DNA of 64,000 nt from Climacium dendroides (taxonomy: Eukaryota; Streptophyta; Bryopsida; Hypnales; Climaciaceae). Positions 31,501 to 45,981 of this stretch are shown piece by piece. The translations under genes were made by a program, and so were the position numbers. The notes under the pieces were generated by a model. That model saw only the letters and a list, made by a program, of their open reading frames with translations. It made no database searches and was not told the DNA's origin. Numbering within the stretch: the first letter of the stretch is position 1; each line of letters opens with the position of its first letter. Location: NCBI GenBank assembly GCA_950106755.1, contig OX467083.1:43414555-43478554 (forward strand), given 5' to 3'.

Positions 31501-34411
31501 TCATTTGACATCTTAACAGCTTACGTCTTAAGGAGAATGCAGAGACACAATCTACTATGGATACGACACGCTTCCAAATTCCTGTGTGCATCAAAATATT
31601 TATAGCCTTCTGCAAAAGAGATAATGATAAAGTCAAGTGTAACTTTTCGTCAGTTGATGAACTTACAGGCCCAGTCTCAAGAATATTGGAAACTACATCG
31701 AAAGCTAGTGACACGATACGTTCTTGCATGGGATGAAGGTCCTGTCAAAATCGAGAGCACCAGAAACATCTTGAGCGAAGTTGCGGACTTCCCAAAAATG
31801 CACAAACAACCGTGGCATACGAGGAACGTCTCAAATCTTATCCACATAACTCATCTTAGGGGTATGAATATAGCAATGATAATAATACATGAAGCACAAC
31901 TGCATCTCACTGAAGAGTTTGGTACCTTAGCAGACGCGCTCCGCCAGACAATCGCCAGAGTTGTAGTCCCCATTGGAGGTAAATACCTGAAGAAATCACC
32001 TCACGAATATAATCATTTCTAGCACTTAGCAAAAGCTCTTAGTGTGAGCGACAAGGTTCAAGTAAATAATGGTAAGTGAAAAGCTGTACAGCATCATACT
32101 TGTCGACATGCTTTCGATGCCGTGAAACTAGGTTACAGCAGATTTGAAGTACCCTCTTCCAGGTCTTTAGCCTGGGTTCTTGCTCAGGAAGGTCCATTTT
32201 CTTTTCGAGCACTACTGCCTCCAAAAGGATCATAAGATTTTGAAACCATTGGCCTAGACAGGCAAGTAACGACTGCGGCATATGTGACTTCATCTGTCAT
32301 CCCTCCTCCATTCCAAATGGAAAGATTCACTGTTAGCTGCAGAAAATGAAGAGGAAAGATTCACCTAGTCTCATTCCACAATAGCAAATTTAGCAAAATC
32401 CCTATGTACACACCATGTGATCTTTGATGTTGAAAAAAGAAGATTTGGGGACGAATGAACATGCTTTATGAACTTCCATAGCAATCGTACAGTAGATGAT
32501 GCAAAACATCTCATTATGCGTCATTTGCAAGTACGAAGTGCAACAGAACCCATGTCGCTTTATGAGCAAGAGGACTATCGCATGAATCGACTAAGATAAC
32601 TGAGTACTTGAAATTATGTTCTTACAGCAAGGTGTAGGCACTTGCAAAGAACAAGGAGGATGTTGTCGTGCTGTGCATGTCCTTCAAGTGTTGATGCTAC
32701 AACCTGTACAACCAATTCGTTATTAAAAAACACTACCTACAAGTAAGCGCACTTGCTATTGATAGTTCCAAATTCTTCTCTAAGATTTGCCAGGAGCCAA
32801 TAAATGCGAAAAACAAGACGACATGGCCCATACAGAGCACTGCTAATCTTGCAATACATCAATCAAAGAGATGCAGCAAACTGTATAATTGTTCATTCAG
32901 TGCAATCCAGAACACGAAATTCACGAAAAAATTTACTCTAGCCAAGAATAAAATAGGTGATCCAGTACCTGCTCGACAAGATAATGGAAGATGGCATGTA
33001 AGGGCGCAAGTAGTTCTTTCGAAATGAGCTCCAGCTGTTCCGGTACAGGTTCTCTAGCGACTGTTGGGTCCAGAAAATACTACACAGAAAATTAATAAGT
33101 TCAGTCCCATAAACATGAAATTCACGGAAGCTAATCACTCAAGATACAATATTCACTGTAAATACTAAGGCAGGAGGGCAACCTGGTAAGGTTTGATTAT
33201 GGTTTGAAGGCCCAGCAGCACATTTAGCGTTTTAAAGCCCGACACCCCTGTACCATTCACAAGGTCACTAGTTTGTATAGCAGTCTTAAAAGCTGGAACT
33301 AGTTCGGGCCATGTCATTTTCTTCGCAAAGTCATTAGCTGCCACAATACGAAACTGCAAACAAATACACGAGAATCAAGAGAAGTGAATATATCTCAAGC
33401 ACAACTAGACAGAGTTTGGTTGCGAAGATTACAGTAACTCTCTCGACAAATTCAACTGCATCCTTAAAGACTTGCGATGCCAGACCCCAAGTAGCCCTTG
33501 TGACCACATTATCGGCTACGATATGTCCAATATCAGCCATTTGGAACGATTTGAGTGGGAAAATATGAAGACATTTCTTCAATGCACGAATTAGAGTTCT
33601 CTCAAAACTAAGGTAATGACGGAACGTACAGCTTCTGCCAAAATCTTCAGAACAAGTCCATCTACGCGCAGAAGCACTTCCACAAGCTGATTTCTGAACT
33701 CCAATTTTTCGTCAGGTGCCATGATTGTTTCTTCTGTCCAATTTTTCTTCAAAAAATTCTTCAAGTAGGTCGCAGCAGCGATTCTCTGCCCTTTCTCTTG
33801 GCCTCCTGCACCGCTCCCATGCAATATAGGTCACACTTGCAAGCCGTGCTCTAAAATGAGGAGAAAGCGAAAGCCTTCCAAGGGAGAGAAGAAGCATACG
33901 AAACAGCTACAGAAGAACGATAAGTGGCAGGATCAACATAGTAGACACGAAAATGTCACGGATGATTTCGAGACTCACTGAATTGGAATTCCCTTGTGCA
34001 CAAAACCTTCGCGTTAGTAGTTTGCAGTAGTTGAGATGCAGAGAACAGGTTAACCATAAATACAAGTGATACTGACGCCCTTGCACTTTATGATAAGTTT
34101 TTTCTTAAGCTATTGCAGTCGAATCCACCAAGCCGTTGATTGCCTCCATCGGCATCCCATATTTTTACGTTCAACAGAATATTTCATTGAAAGAAGAGCA
34201 GAGAGAAGAACAAACCTGCGGATAGCATGAGGAGAAAGAGCGCAAATTTTGGTACACTCTGTGAGGCCTCCAGGTGCAAAGTAGCAGCCTGAACTGCAGA
34301 TTCCTGAAAGCCCGTCGTGTCCATTAGCCATTGAGCGATATGCTCTTGATCCACAGCCGAGACGTCCACTATGGCCTCCATGATTGTTTGTTCACCTTCG
34401 CCTTCGTCCAA
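25506..34411 (-). CDS. Importin-beta family nuclear transport receptor (plant IPO7/8-like relative)
   Basis: HEAT/ARM-repeat karyopherin carrying cargo through nuclear pores. 22 exons, all GT-AG: 34,411-34,216; 33,805-33,630; 33,353-33,183; 33,079-32,969; 32,703-32,626; 32,293-32,100; 31,986-31,926; 31,741-31,667; 31,221-31,144; 31,011-30,949; 30,836-30,753; 30,425-30,250; 29,989-29,950; 29,780-29,646; 29,420-29,301; 29,020-28,802; 28,562-28,392; 28,219-27,995; 27,827-27,341; 27,074-26,869; 26,656-26,506; 25,654-25,506. The sum is 3,366 nt, 1,121 aa. The N-terminal importin-beta region shows GQRIAAATYLKNFLKKNW; WEEDEDEYVRKNLPSEL is the conserved mid-protein block of IPO7/8-type importins. An acidic stretch at about 996-1,060 precedes the C-terminus. 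The inner Met at 34,381 (1,111 aa) fits known plant homologues better than the first. Exon 10's acceptor is the weakest. Confidence 0.95.
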
Positions 34412-34616
34412 CCTCCGTCGTCGTCCGACCTAGTTGCCTTTCCAAAGCCCTCTCTCAACCAAACATCTTAAATATCCTAGCGTAGTCCCCATGGTAAAGA
34501 ATACCACATCGAAAAAACGAATCCTCTGCGCACACAATACCATGCTATGAGCACAAAGTGTGCAATCACCTCCACTTCTCACACCTCAAAAATCGCATAC
34601 CAGTACTCGAATTCAA

Positions 34617-34860
34617 TCGCAAACATCCGAAAAAAATTGCAGCACCGGAAAAGTAAAAATTAATAAAAATTCAAAATGAAAATCTTCAAAGTTTTCCAAA
34701 ATTTGTTCGATTGATGCAAGCCAATACGAATAGCCAGTAGTCATATTTCAATCGTGATAATCCAAAAAAATCACACAACCGGAAAAGTAAAAATTAATCA
34801 AAAACTCAAAAACTTCAAAGCGTTCCAACTGATTGTTCGATTGCAGCAAGCCCATACGCT
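34617..34860. repeat. Tandemly duplicated block upstream of the importin gene
   Basis: 34,617-34,730 and 34,753-34,860 are two similar copies. Both contain CCGGAAAAGTAAAAATTAAT, then CTTCAAAG, GTTCGATTG and GCAAGCC-ATACG. The copies sit about 200-440 bases before the importin start, so they may lie in its promoter. A local duplication is the simplest explanation. Confidence 0.65.
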
Positions 34861-37800
34861 CTCCATAGACAGGGCACACCTTTCACATCCTCTTCAAACC
34901 TTCTCAGTACCAAATCATAACAGGAAAATAAAAACAAGCGCACAAGAAACAGACAGAGTTGTCGCAACCATAAAAAGAAAAAGCCACTCAGAGACTCGTT
35001 GCACACCTGTAAAATGGATATCACGAGTACGCAGGAGCATGGGAATTATGCTGCGCTCAGGGGGAGCTCGATTTCAGTTGCTGCGAGAGAAGAATAAGAG
35101 AAGTCCACATGATCACGCCACAAAATGATGAAATCACAAAACATACGCAGCAGAATGCGCGCAAGCTTCGCGAAGAGCAGAGGAGAAAACGCAGGCCGGG
35201 TCGGGTCGGGTGGGACCAAAGCGGGGGACGGGTGGCAAGCGCGGGAAAGCTTGGCTGTGGTCTTGTTTCCATTCGGCTGGACAGCAATTTGGGGAGTTTT
35301 TTAGCATCTTGGGGGCCAGATTACACCATTTCATCAAATTTTATTGAATTGAAATGCAAAAGAATGTGGGTGAAACAACCAATTTTGGATGAAAAAGGAC
35401 TTGAAAAGGCACTACTGAAAAACGAATTTCAAATATGGATGAATGTAGAAATATATTGTTGCAACGATTGATTGATTGGTTGGCATCTTGGTATTTTCTT
35501 TATTGAAAAACTAAATCAAGAACATGTAAAAACGACATTTTCTTTTGGTCTTGCCACCTCAAAGGTCAAATGATATAAATAAATTGATGAAGTTGTGAGT
35601 GAACTCAAGAGAAATGAAATCCAAGTGATTTCATAATTTTCTTGAGGCTCTAGTAATAATTTACAAATTTTCACAACTGAAAACACAGAGGAGCCTATAT
35701 ATATATAAATAAGTAGAGCCACCTTGAATGGACCCCCATGGAGCACAAAATGTTTCAACTTTCAATTGGTGCTTTAAAGAACTCCTCACCTTTCATTAAT
35801 TGCTTCTCAAAAGTTGTATTGGTTTTGAGCTATAAAAGTGTTCACTTGAGTTCATTTTTTAAGGGTCAAGAACGAAAGTGCAATTAGGTGCTTTTTCTTA
35901 GATAGTTGGACTAAACCACTATCATACTGTAGCATCTCAAACTTAGTTAGATAGAGGTTTTCATGTTTTTTTTATTTGATTAAATTGATAGAAGAGTCTA
36001 TATTGTATTTTTGCTTAATATTAAAAATGTTTTGAAGTAGTATAATTATCACATACAACAAGTGCAATAAAGTTTACAAAAAAAACAATTTCATGAAAGA
36101 AGAAATTGTATTGTCTTTTGCTCAAAGGTGAATCTTTTGTACGCTTTTGACATATACTATGACTCCAAAAATTAAACCTATATTCTGTTCAATTTCAATC
36201 CACATACTGTTCTTTAAAAATGAGTGAACAAAATGCAAATGAGCAAACACAAATGTTTTATTAGTACCATGCATGTACTACAATCTTGAAGAATTGAAAG
36301 CAAAAACAATTTGAAAATAAATAAACTTTGAAAATAACAACCGCAACCTACAAACTCAATTGTTTGACCTATTTTCAAATTTACTCAAACATTTGGTATC
36401 ATGTGATGGTTGTCAAATCTTATTAAATCACATCTATAGTCCCCCAAAATGTATTTTGTAAATGGCCTTACAATCAAACATTTGGAATTCAAAAAGTTAA
36501 TACAAAAAGATAGTTTTGGTTACTAACTATAAATTAAAATGATTGTATTAATTGTATATAGAACAAATATCTTCAAATTCATTAAAAGTAAATACAACGA
36601 TTGTTCAAATTGCAACCTATAGATTTTCTATAATAGTAAATGAGATCTCAAGTCTTTAATTCATTCAAGTCTTTAAATTCCATTCAAATTAATTTTATCT
36701 AAAAAATTTTCTCTTCATATATATTTTAAAGTTTATGTATGTCAACTTCTTACAATCTTGATGGAGGTGAGTCTTCCACAATTTACAATACAACATGCAA
36801 TAAAATGCTAAAGTCATTTTGGTTCAAAAAAATCAATGATACTTTTTAGCATGATTTGGAAATAGGTCAAACAATTGAGTCTAAGGGAGTGGCTTAACTT
36901 CAAATTTTATTTACTTCCTAACCATAATTTTTTTTGCTTCTAAATTTTTTAGAATTGTTATATATAGAGAATACCACAACATTTATACAAGTTTATTTGC
37001 ATTTAATCAATTCATTTTTGAAGTATGGCATATAGAGTGAAACTAAATAAAATATAGACTCAATTTTGGAGTTATAGGAATTGGGCTTTTAATAATGATT
37101 ATATTGCTCTATTGTCACATTGTGCATCGTGATAGTATGTTGCTCTTTAGTGGAACATCCAATTAATTATTGGTGAAAAATTTAATTATTTATTGGTGAA
37201 AATTTTAGTTATTAATTGGCAAAAAACTTTTAGATTCATCACTTTTTCAAAATGAAATTAAAACTTTGTTTCAAACTTTTATATCCCATACTTATGTACA
37301 ATCCTTTTATGCACAACTACACTTCAAAAAAATATGGTGAAAAAAAAATCTTCAAGAACATTTACAAAAATTGATATTTGCCCAATTATACTGTAATATC
37401 ACAAAAACATTTGAAATTTGGATAGAATAATAACAAGTGAAGCATATAGAAAAATACTCTTATTAAAGTGAAAGTAGAACATTTTGTCTAAAATATAGGA
37501 AAATATTCACTTACAAAATTCATTCAAGTGAAGCATTGATAGTTTATAATAGGATTATTAATAAATAAAATTCAACATGGTAAAAAGAATGTATTATGGA
37601 GAATTCAAAAAATGACTATCTTTTGAAAAGAGACAAACCACCTACCTTTCAAATATTAAGCCATTTCATAAAACATTTTGTATCCCCTTCCCTATATGGT
37701 ATACTAATTCATTAGATGAATTCAGCTAGTTTATAGGGTTGCAAGTTCCCATTGACTTTAGATTGTGGGAACTCGACCACAACAACAGTTTGATGTGTGT

Positions 37801-40291
37801 ATACATGTTAGTATGTCATATATATACACATGCATATATGTGTGTACATATTAAGACATCATATGGAGACGACATATAGATATGGCATATGGTTACATAT
37901 CCCATATCAATTTTGATTATATATGTGTTCAAAAAAGTTATATTGTTTAGGGATAGTAAGAAATGGATCCAAAAAATTATATTTATATTCTAGTGGGAGA
38001 TAATGAAGAATATATTTAAAAAATGAATTTATCTTGGGGGTAGGCTTTGGTGTTACTTTTGGTATCTACTAAAAACGATTCCCCTAACTTTTTGATAACT
38101 TCTTGCATTGCCTTCTTTGTTCATTTAAGATATTTTTTTAAATGTATTTTTATTATCTTTAATTCAATCACTTAGCAATTAACATCATTAAGGCAATACA
38201 ATGGCAATGACATTTTTGGGATGAAAAGTGAATGATTAAATGCTTAGACCTACCAAAATATTTACTTTAGCATGAAATTTTTTCCGACGAGGGATAGCAA
38301 GACAATTTTTTCCTACAAATAGTTTGTTGGCATGATAAATGATGTAGATTTTTTTCACTTTTTCACCATAATAGACTTCTAATTGATTGAAAGATAGAAA
38401 AGTTAAACCAATGGGATGAACTAACAATTCTCTCTCCCAAAAGGATTTGGATAAATTAATCCATGAGCTTGGCTTTGGAAACTTGCCCCATGTAGATGGC
38501 CAAGTTGGATTATAAAGTGAGGAATTTTTGTGCATTTATTGGTGTATTTTGGGCTTTTTTGTATGATTTCAAGTCAGTTTTTAGTCCTATATGGGTCATT
38601 TTGTCCAATTGGTTATGTTAATTTGAGCTTGTTCTGTGCTTACCAAGTTGATTTGTTTTAAGTTTAAGCCAGGTTGAGTTCCTTGTGTCAATCTAAGTTG
38701 GCTTTCCTTGTGAGGTAAATTTTTCCTTTGGGACTATTAAGTTGTGGTTGTGGTGCTGATTGAATTTGTTTTGGATTATGGATTCCGAGTTGGATGGGTT
38801 TGGTGCAATCCAGTTGAGTTTGTCAGAAGGTTATTCCAAGTTGGATCAGTTTGTTGTCTGGTTGTAGTTTCCAATTTGGATGTCTAATCAAGAGGCTAAA
38901 TAAGCAATGTGGCACTTAATTCGTCCTAGTTGGAATTTCAGTTGATTTGGGAAGTTCAACCGAGTTGGTTGAGGTAGTTGGTCTTCATCTCTCTCGACTC
39001 CTATTTGGTCTAATTTTTCTTTCATTTTCTTTTACCCATTGTCGAGCGAATTTCCAATGCATGTCCCGGCCAGTTGTGTTGTGTACTTCGTTTTCTTGTG
39101 TGTGTTCTTGTGTCAAGTGTGATTTCTAGTTGGGAGTTGTGTCTGTCAATGTTGATCCAAGGTCGGATCGGTCTGAATGTGTCTATGTCCTAGTTGGAAG
39201 TATGTGCTAAAATTGAAAATTGTCATTAAATAGTGGAGAAAGAAAGGAATTGGATTTGAGATTAGCAAGTTAGAATTGCAAGATTCAAATGATGAAGATA
39301 GTTGTATGCTATGAGAAGTAGAACAATGATTGAATTATAAACGGTGATTTCATCACTAATTTGGAGTTATAAAAAAAATAAAGAAATAAAGAAATAAAAA
39401 TATTTTAAAATCAATTTGATGTATGTGAATTTATTTTGTGATGTCGTTGTAGTCTCAATGATTGCTAAATTTCTAAATTGGATCTTGGTTTTCTATTTGA
39501 AAATTGAATTTCCTATTTTAGAAATTAGTCCTATTAGCAAATTAATCCTACTTAACCATCTCCCTCGGAACGAACTTATTATACTAATGGATAATCTCCG
39601 AATAGGTAATCATCCTTCTTCTACACCCCAATCTTCAAATAAAATCATATTTTTCGATTTTTCGATTAGTTAATTTTGTGTCTTACAATGCTTCTTATCT
39701 AATCCAGGGGCTCTGATTCTTAAGGTAACTACACCTAAAATGGTACAAATAAGCTTTGTAGCAAACTAACATGCTTTAAAAAATGAACAACAATTTTGTA
39801 CATTGGTAAAGAACTATGAATGCAAGTGGTTCCATGATTTTTTGGAAGTATTGTGAATTAGTTACAAATTTTCATAGATGAAAGGTATAGGTTGCTAAAA
39901 GTATCATGTAGGTGATGCTAAAATGCATTTGATGCACACAAAGAAATGACACTAGTAAGTATCAAAATATGTCATAGAAAAAAGTTAAAACAACAAAAAG
40001 TGTACCTAAAATTTACCGCTTGTAAGGTTGCCACTTTTATAATACTATAAATAGAGCTACTCACTACTCAAAATGGCCCCCCAACTCCACCTTACACTTG
40101 TCCTTGTAATGTGCATCAGTTGGGGTATCTTCCTTATTCAATCTCCCTTCAAAAATAGAGGTCAAATTTTGAGGATTGGTTCATTTCCGGTGTAGTTATT
40201 GTAAAGTAGCCAACTATTTAAGCAATTACATGCATGTAGAGCACAAGTTTCTTGAGTGTGAAAATTTTTTCATGTAAAGAAATAGTATTTG

Positions 40292-40570
40292 GAAGGATTC
40301 CATAATTTTCACAATTTTATTTCTCAAAATATAATTACTGTGAATTTTTTAGCTAAAGATTTTGTTCAACCTAATATTGGTCATATAGACCTTCCTTGGA
40401 CCAAGGGCTTGCAGCAAAATCCACCAAAGATTGATTGCAATACTGAGAGTCTTGTAGCCAATCATAAAGCACCACAACTGCAACGAGAAATACACCATAA
40501 TTGATCACTATCCATCTCTTCTTGCATGGAAAGAGAGCTGCATACATTGCCGAAATGGAGGTGATTAGAA
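40292..40570 (+). repeat. Dispersed repeat, copy 2 (partner at 19,441-19,722)
   Basis: Second copy of the roughly 280-bp repeat, same orientation, with scattered substitutions and small indels. Spans the 71-codon frame at 40,289-40,504, which is not conserved in the other copy and is not called. Confidence 0.65.
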
Positions 40571-40622
40571 AGAAGTTGGCTACTATAATATGAACTCAAA
40601 ATTTTCATCCATGGCAAGTAAG

Positions 40623-40877
40623 CTACACTAAATAGTGAAATTAGATTGCGCCACACTAATTTCTCGACATTCTACACTATATAAATATGTACGATTTTTG
40701 TAGAAGGATGCACTAATGTAGGAGCCATGTGTGTTGCATGGGTTGATGCATTGGTTCATGGCTTGGGTTTAAAGAATTGCTTGTGCCTCTATATGGAGAA
40801 ATGGTGAGTCATGAGGTAACTTTACTGAGTAAAGCAACCTAATTGTTAAGGCAACCTAATTTCACTATTTAGTGTAG
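40623..40877. mobile_element. Short element with 27-bp terminal inverted repeats
   Basis: CTACACTAAATAGTGAAATT and seven further bases at 40,623-40,649 are the inverted copy of 40,851-40,877 (about 26 of 27 matching). Total about 255 bp, non-coding, MITE-like. It ends about 625 bases before the NTM1 start and so lies close to that promoter. No target duplication was recognised. Confidence 0.6.
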
Positions 40878-41502
40878 TTAAATTCCTGTGTTACCGTATT
40901 ACCAAGGGCAAAATCATTGATTGGTTCTCCCAACCCCAAAACAGTGACGTGCCGGCCTCCGAACCCTGTCACATTGATTTGTCTCAGGGATTAATAAACA
41001 CTCCAAAGTGGATGAAAATCATCCATTTGTATGAAGTTCATAAGCCAGTTTACTAGCCCTGGGGCTTTACAGGTTAATGAAGGAGACCAGGTAATAAGTT
41101 AGGGCTAGGGTTTAAAGCAGTTGCTGTTCCTTCTTCTCTCCATCGGAATCTCAACTCCCTCACATTCTGCACCACAATCCATCCGCTTCGTTTCTGCTGC
41201 AACAATTTCTATATGGTGGAGGTCTTCAGTGAACTGTGTCCGACATGTAGCTTGATCTCGATGTAATTCAAAAGTTAGTGTGCAGAACCGCAACATATTA
41301 TTGCGTCAGAAACTTAGCAGACTGTTGTTTGCCGCCTAGCCTTCATTCCTGTCGTCTTCATAGTGTGGTCGGGTTTATGAGGGCTTGCATATTGCGAGGG
41401 CCGTTGGGTGGATTTCCTTGGTCAAATTTGAAGTGTGAAAGAGGCAGAGTCGCTCTGTGGAAGCCTCCGGCATTAAGTGAGAATTGCAGTTTTTATTTCG
41501 AC

Positions 41503-44233
<2,731 letters not shown>

Positions 44234-45981
44234 CAGTCCTCTTCAATGTATACATCGACTTACTGTATTTCATTGTATCGACTAGTGTTCGTACACCGAT
44301 TGCAGTACGAGAGCATATTCAATTGATAATCATTTTGGGCGTCGTACAGGTGACGGTCTGGGATGGTCCGATACCCTTCGCTTTACCACTACAGACTGTT
44401 GTCTTGACTACCCTGGTTAATGCGAGTTCACTCGAGTGTGATACGGCTATCAACCCGGGTATTATCATAGCAACCTAGGTATGTAGATAACCGGATATGG
44501 AGTACCCTATTTTTCAATACCCACCTTATGGTCACCGAGGTATCAAATGTGCAGCTGTGAACATTTTATAAAGATTTTACAGGCCATGATCCGCCTTCAA
44601 TCAAATTTACTCTATTTTCTATACATGTGTCCCCTGGTGTCAAAAGAATCAATACCGGCACATAGCGCCACTGGCATGGCGATGAAATTTGAGAAAAAAA
44701 GGTGACTTGGAGAAGCTATTTGTCAATTCACATATTATTCTAGGTACCTTGCAGATCAACCTATTACAGAGATTAAAAAGTTTTAGAAAAGTCATATGCA
44801 AATAAATGAAGACATTTTGACAATAAATTCATTTAATGTGATTTTTCAAAGTATGTTGAAACAAAATTGGTAAAGTGTGACTACAACTGCACTCTCAAGT
44901 GCATTCATTTGTCATGATGTTAAAGAGTTGTTCAGATTATAGTAATGGGTGGGTGACTCCACCACAGATGTTGAAATTGGATGATGACTTCTCCACAACA
45001 AATACAATACAATTGCAAGATGTTGAAATTGGATGATGACTTCTCCAACAAATACAATACAACTGCAAAAAGAATGTTGAAATTGGATGATTGATAGCAA
45101 TGGTTGTTCTACCTTACATGGGCATACAAACCTTAATACAGAGCGTTCGGTATGAGACTCACCACACACCGCATACAAGAAACAACTGCGCAGTTTGCAC
45201 TATAATAAGGTATAAGCATCGAATATCATAATTCCTATTTATGTACCATAAACTAATTTTATTACTTATTTGAAAGTGCAGTTTCCAAGTGTACAAAAAT
45301 CCAACACCAACAGGACACTCTCAAAGACTTATCATGTTCTCAATGTGTAGATTTTGTGTAATCAATATCGAGGTATAGTAGTGACAAAAATATCGAGGCA
45401 TCATAGCAAGACAGGTATTGAATGCTTGCACCGATGTAAGCGCATCAAGAAATCTCTTGTAACTGAACCGACAGAGCAAACAAGACTATCAACAAGATTC
45501 ATGATGACTTAGCTAAGCTTATCTTGTACGGCATCACAAAACTGCAAGCATCCTGATCGCATCCATAAGCACACAAAATCTTAGAAAACTAGGTGGACCT
45601 TCCTTTATTGATGAAAAAACATAACCCCAGACACGAAAAACCAGACGCCTCGACGGACAAATATGTAAGTGGACTGGCCTAGTCCATCCTGACGAATACT
45701 GAAGTTCAATGCAGCCTGATTCGGACCAGATTGTAACTTCCAGTACTTGCCATCAAGTCGTCAAGCCTTGAGAAGCTAGCCAGGCTACAGAATATATGGT
45801 CCCGTCTCACGTTAATTAGAAGTAAAATTCACTGCAAAAACGCTGCGCATGGCTGGCCAGGCAACAGGGCGTTGGCCAGCCATTAATTTACGAAGTTTCT
45901 GATTATTCGGTAATTAAATATACTAGAAATCAAGCCCCGCGCAGTCCAGCTCTCGAAATAGCTGCCCGGTTGCTCAGTAAC
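44234..45981. other. Convergent intergenic region (NTM1 / STIG1-like copy A)
   Basis: Likely NTM1 3' UTR followed by non-coding sequence with a short tandem repeat at 44,967-45,091. Homology to the other STIG1-like copy begins near 45,845, in the 3' flank. No gene is recognised. Confidence 0.55.
44967..45091. repeat. Tandem repeat, about 2.4 copies of a 50-52 bp unit
   Basis: Copies at 44,967-45,018 and 45,019-45,068, with a partial copy at 45,074-45,091. Each starts ATGTTGAAATTGGATGAT and runs through CTTCTCC and AATACAATAC. The second copy lacks two bases of the first. Local replication slippage or unequal exchange explains it. Confidence 0.85.

Larger units (their letters stand above)
34412..41502. 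other. Intergenic region, importin promoter then AT-rich repeats
   Basis: 34,412 to about 35,300 is moderately GC-rich and should hold the importin promoter, including the duplicated block at 34,617-34,860. 35,350-38,550 is very AT-rich with no coding frame. 38,550-39,200 is rich in GTTGG/TTGGATT words without clear units. 39,416-39,673 is an isolated 85-codon frame of odd composition, not called. 40,292-40,570 and 40,623-40,877 are repeats. About 40,900-41,500 is the NTM1 upstream region. Confidence 0.6.
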
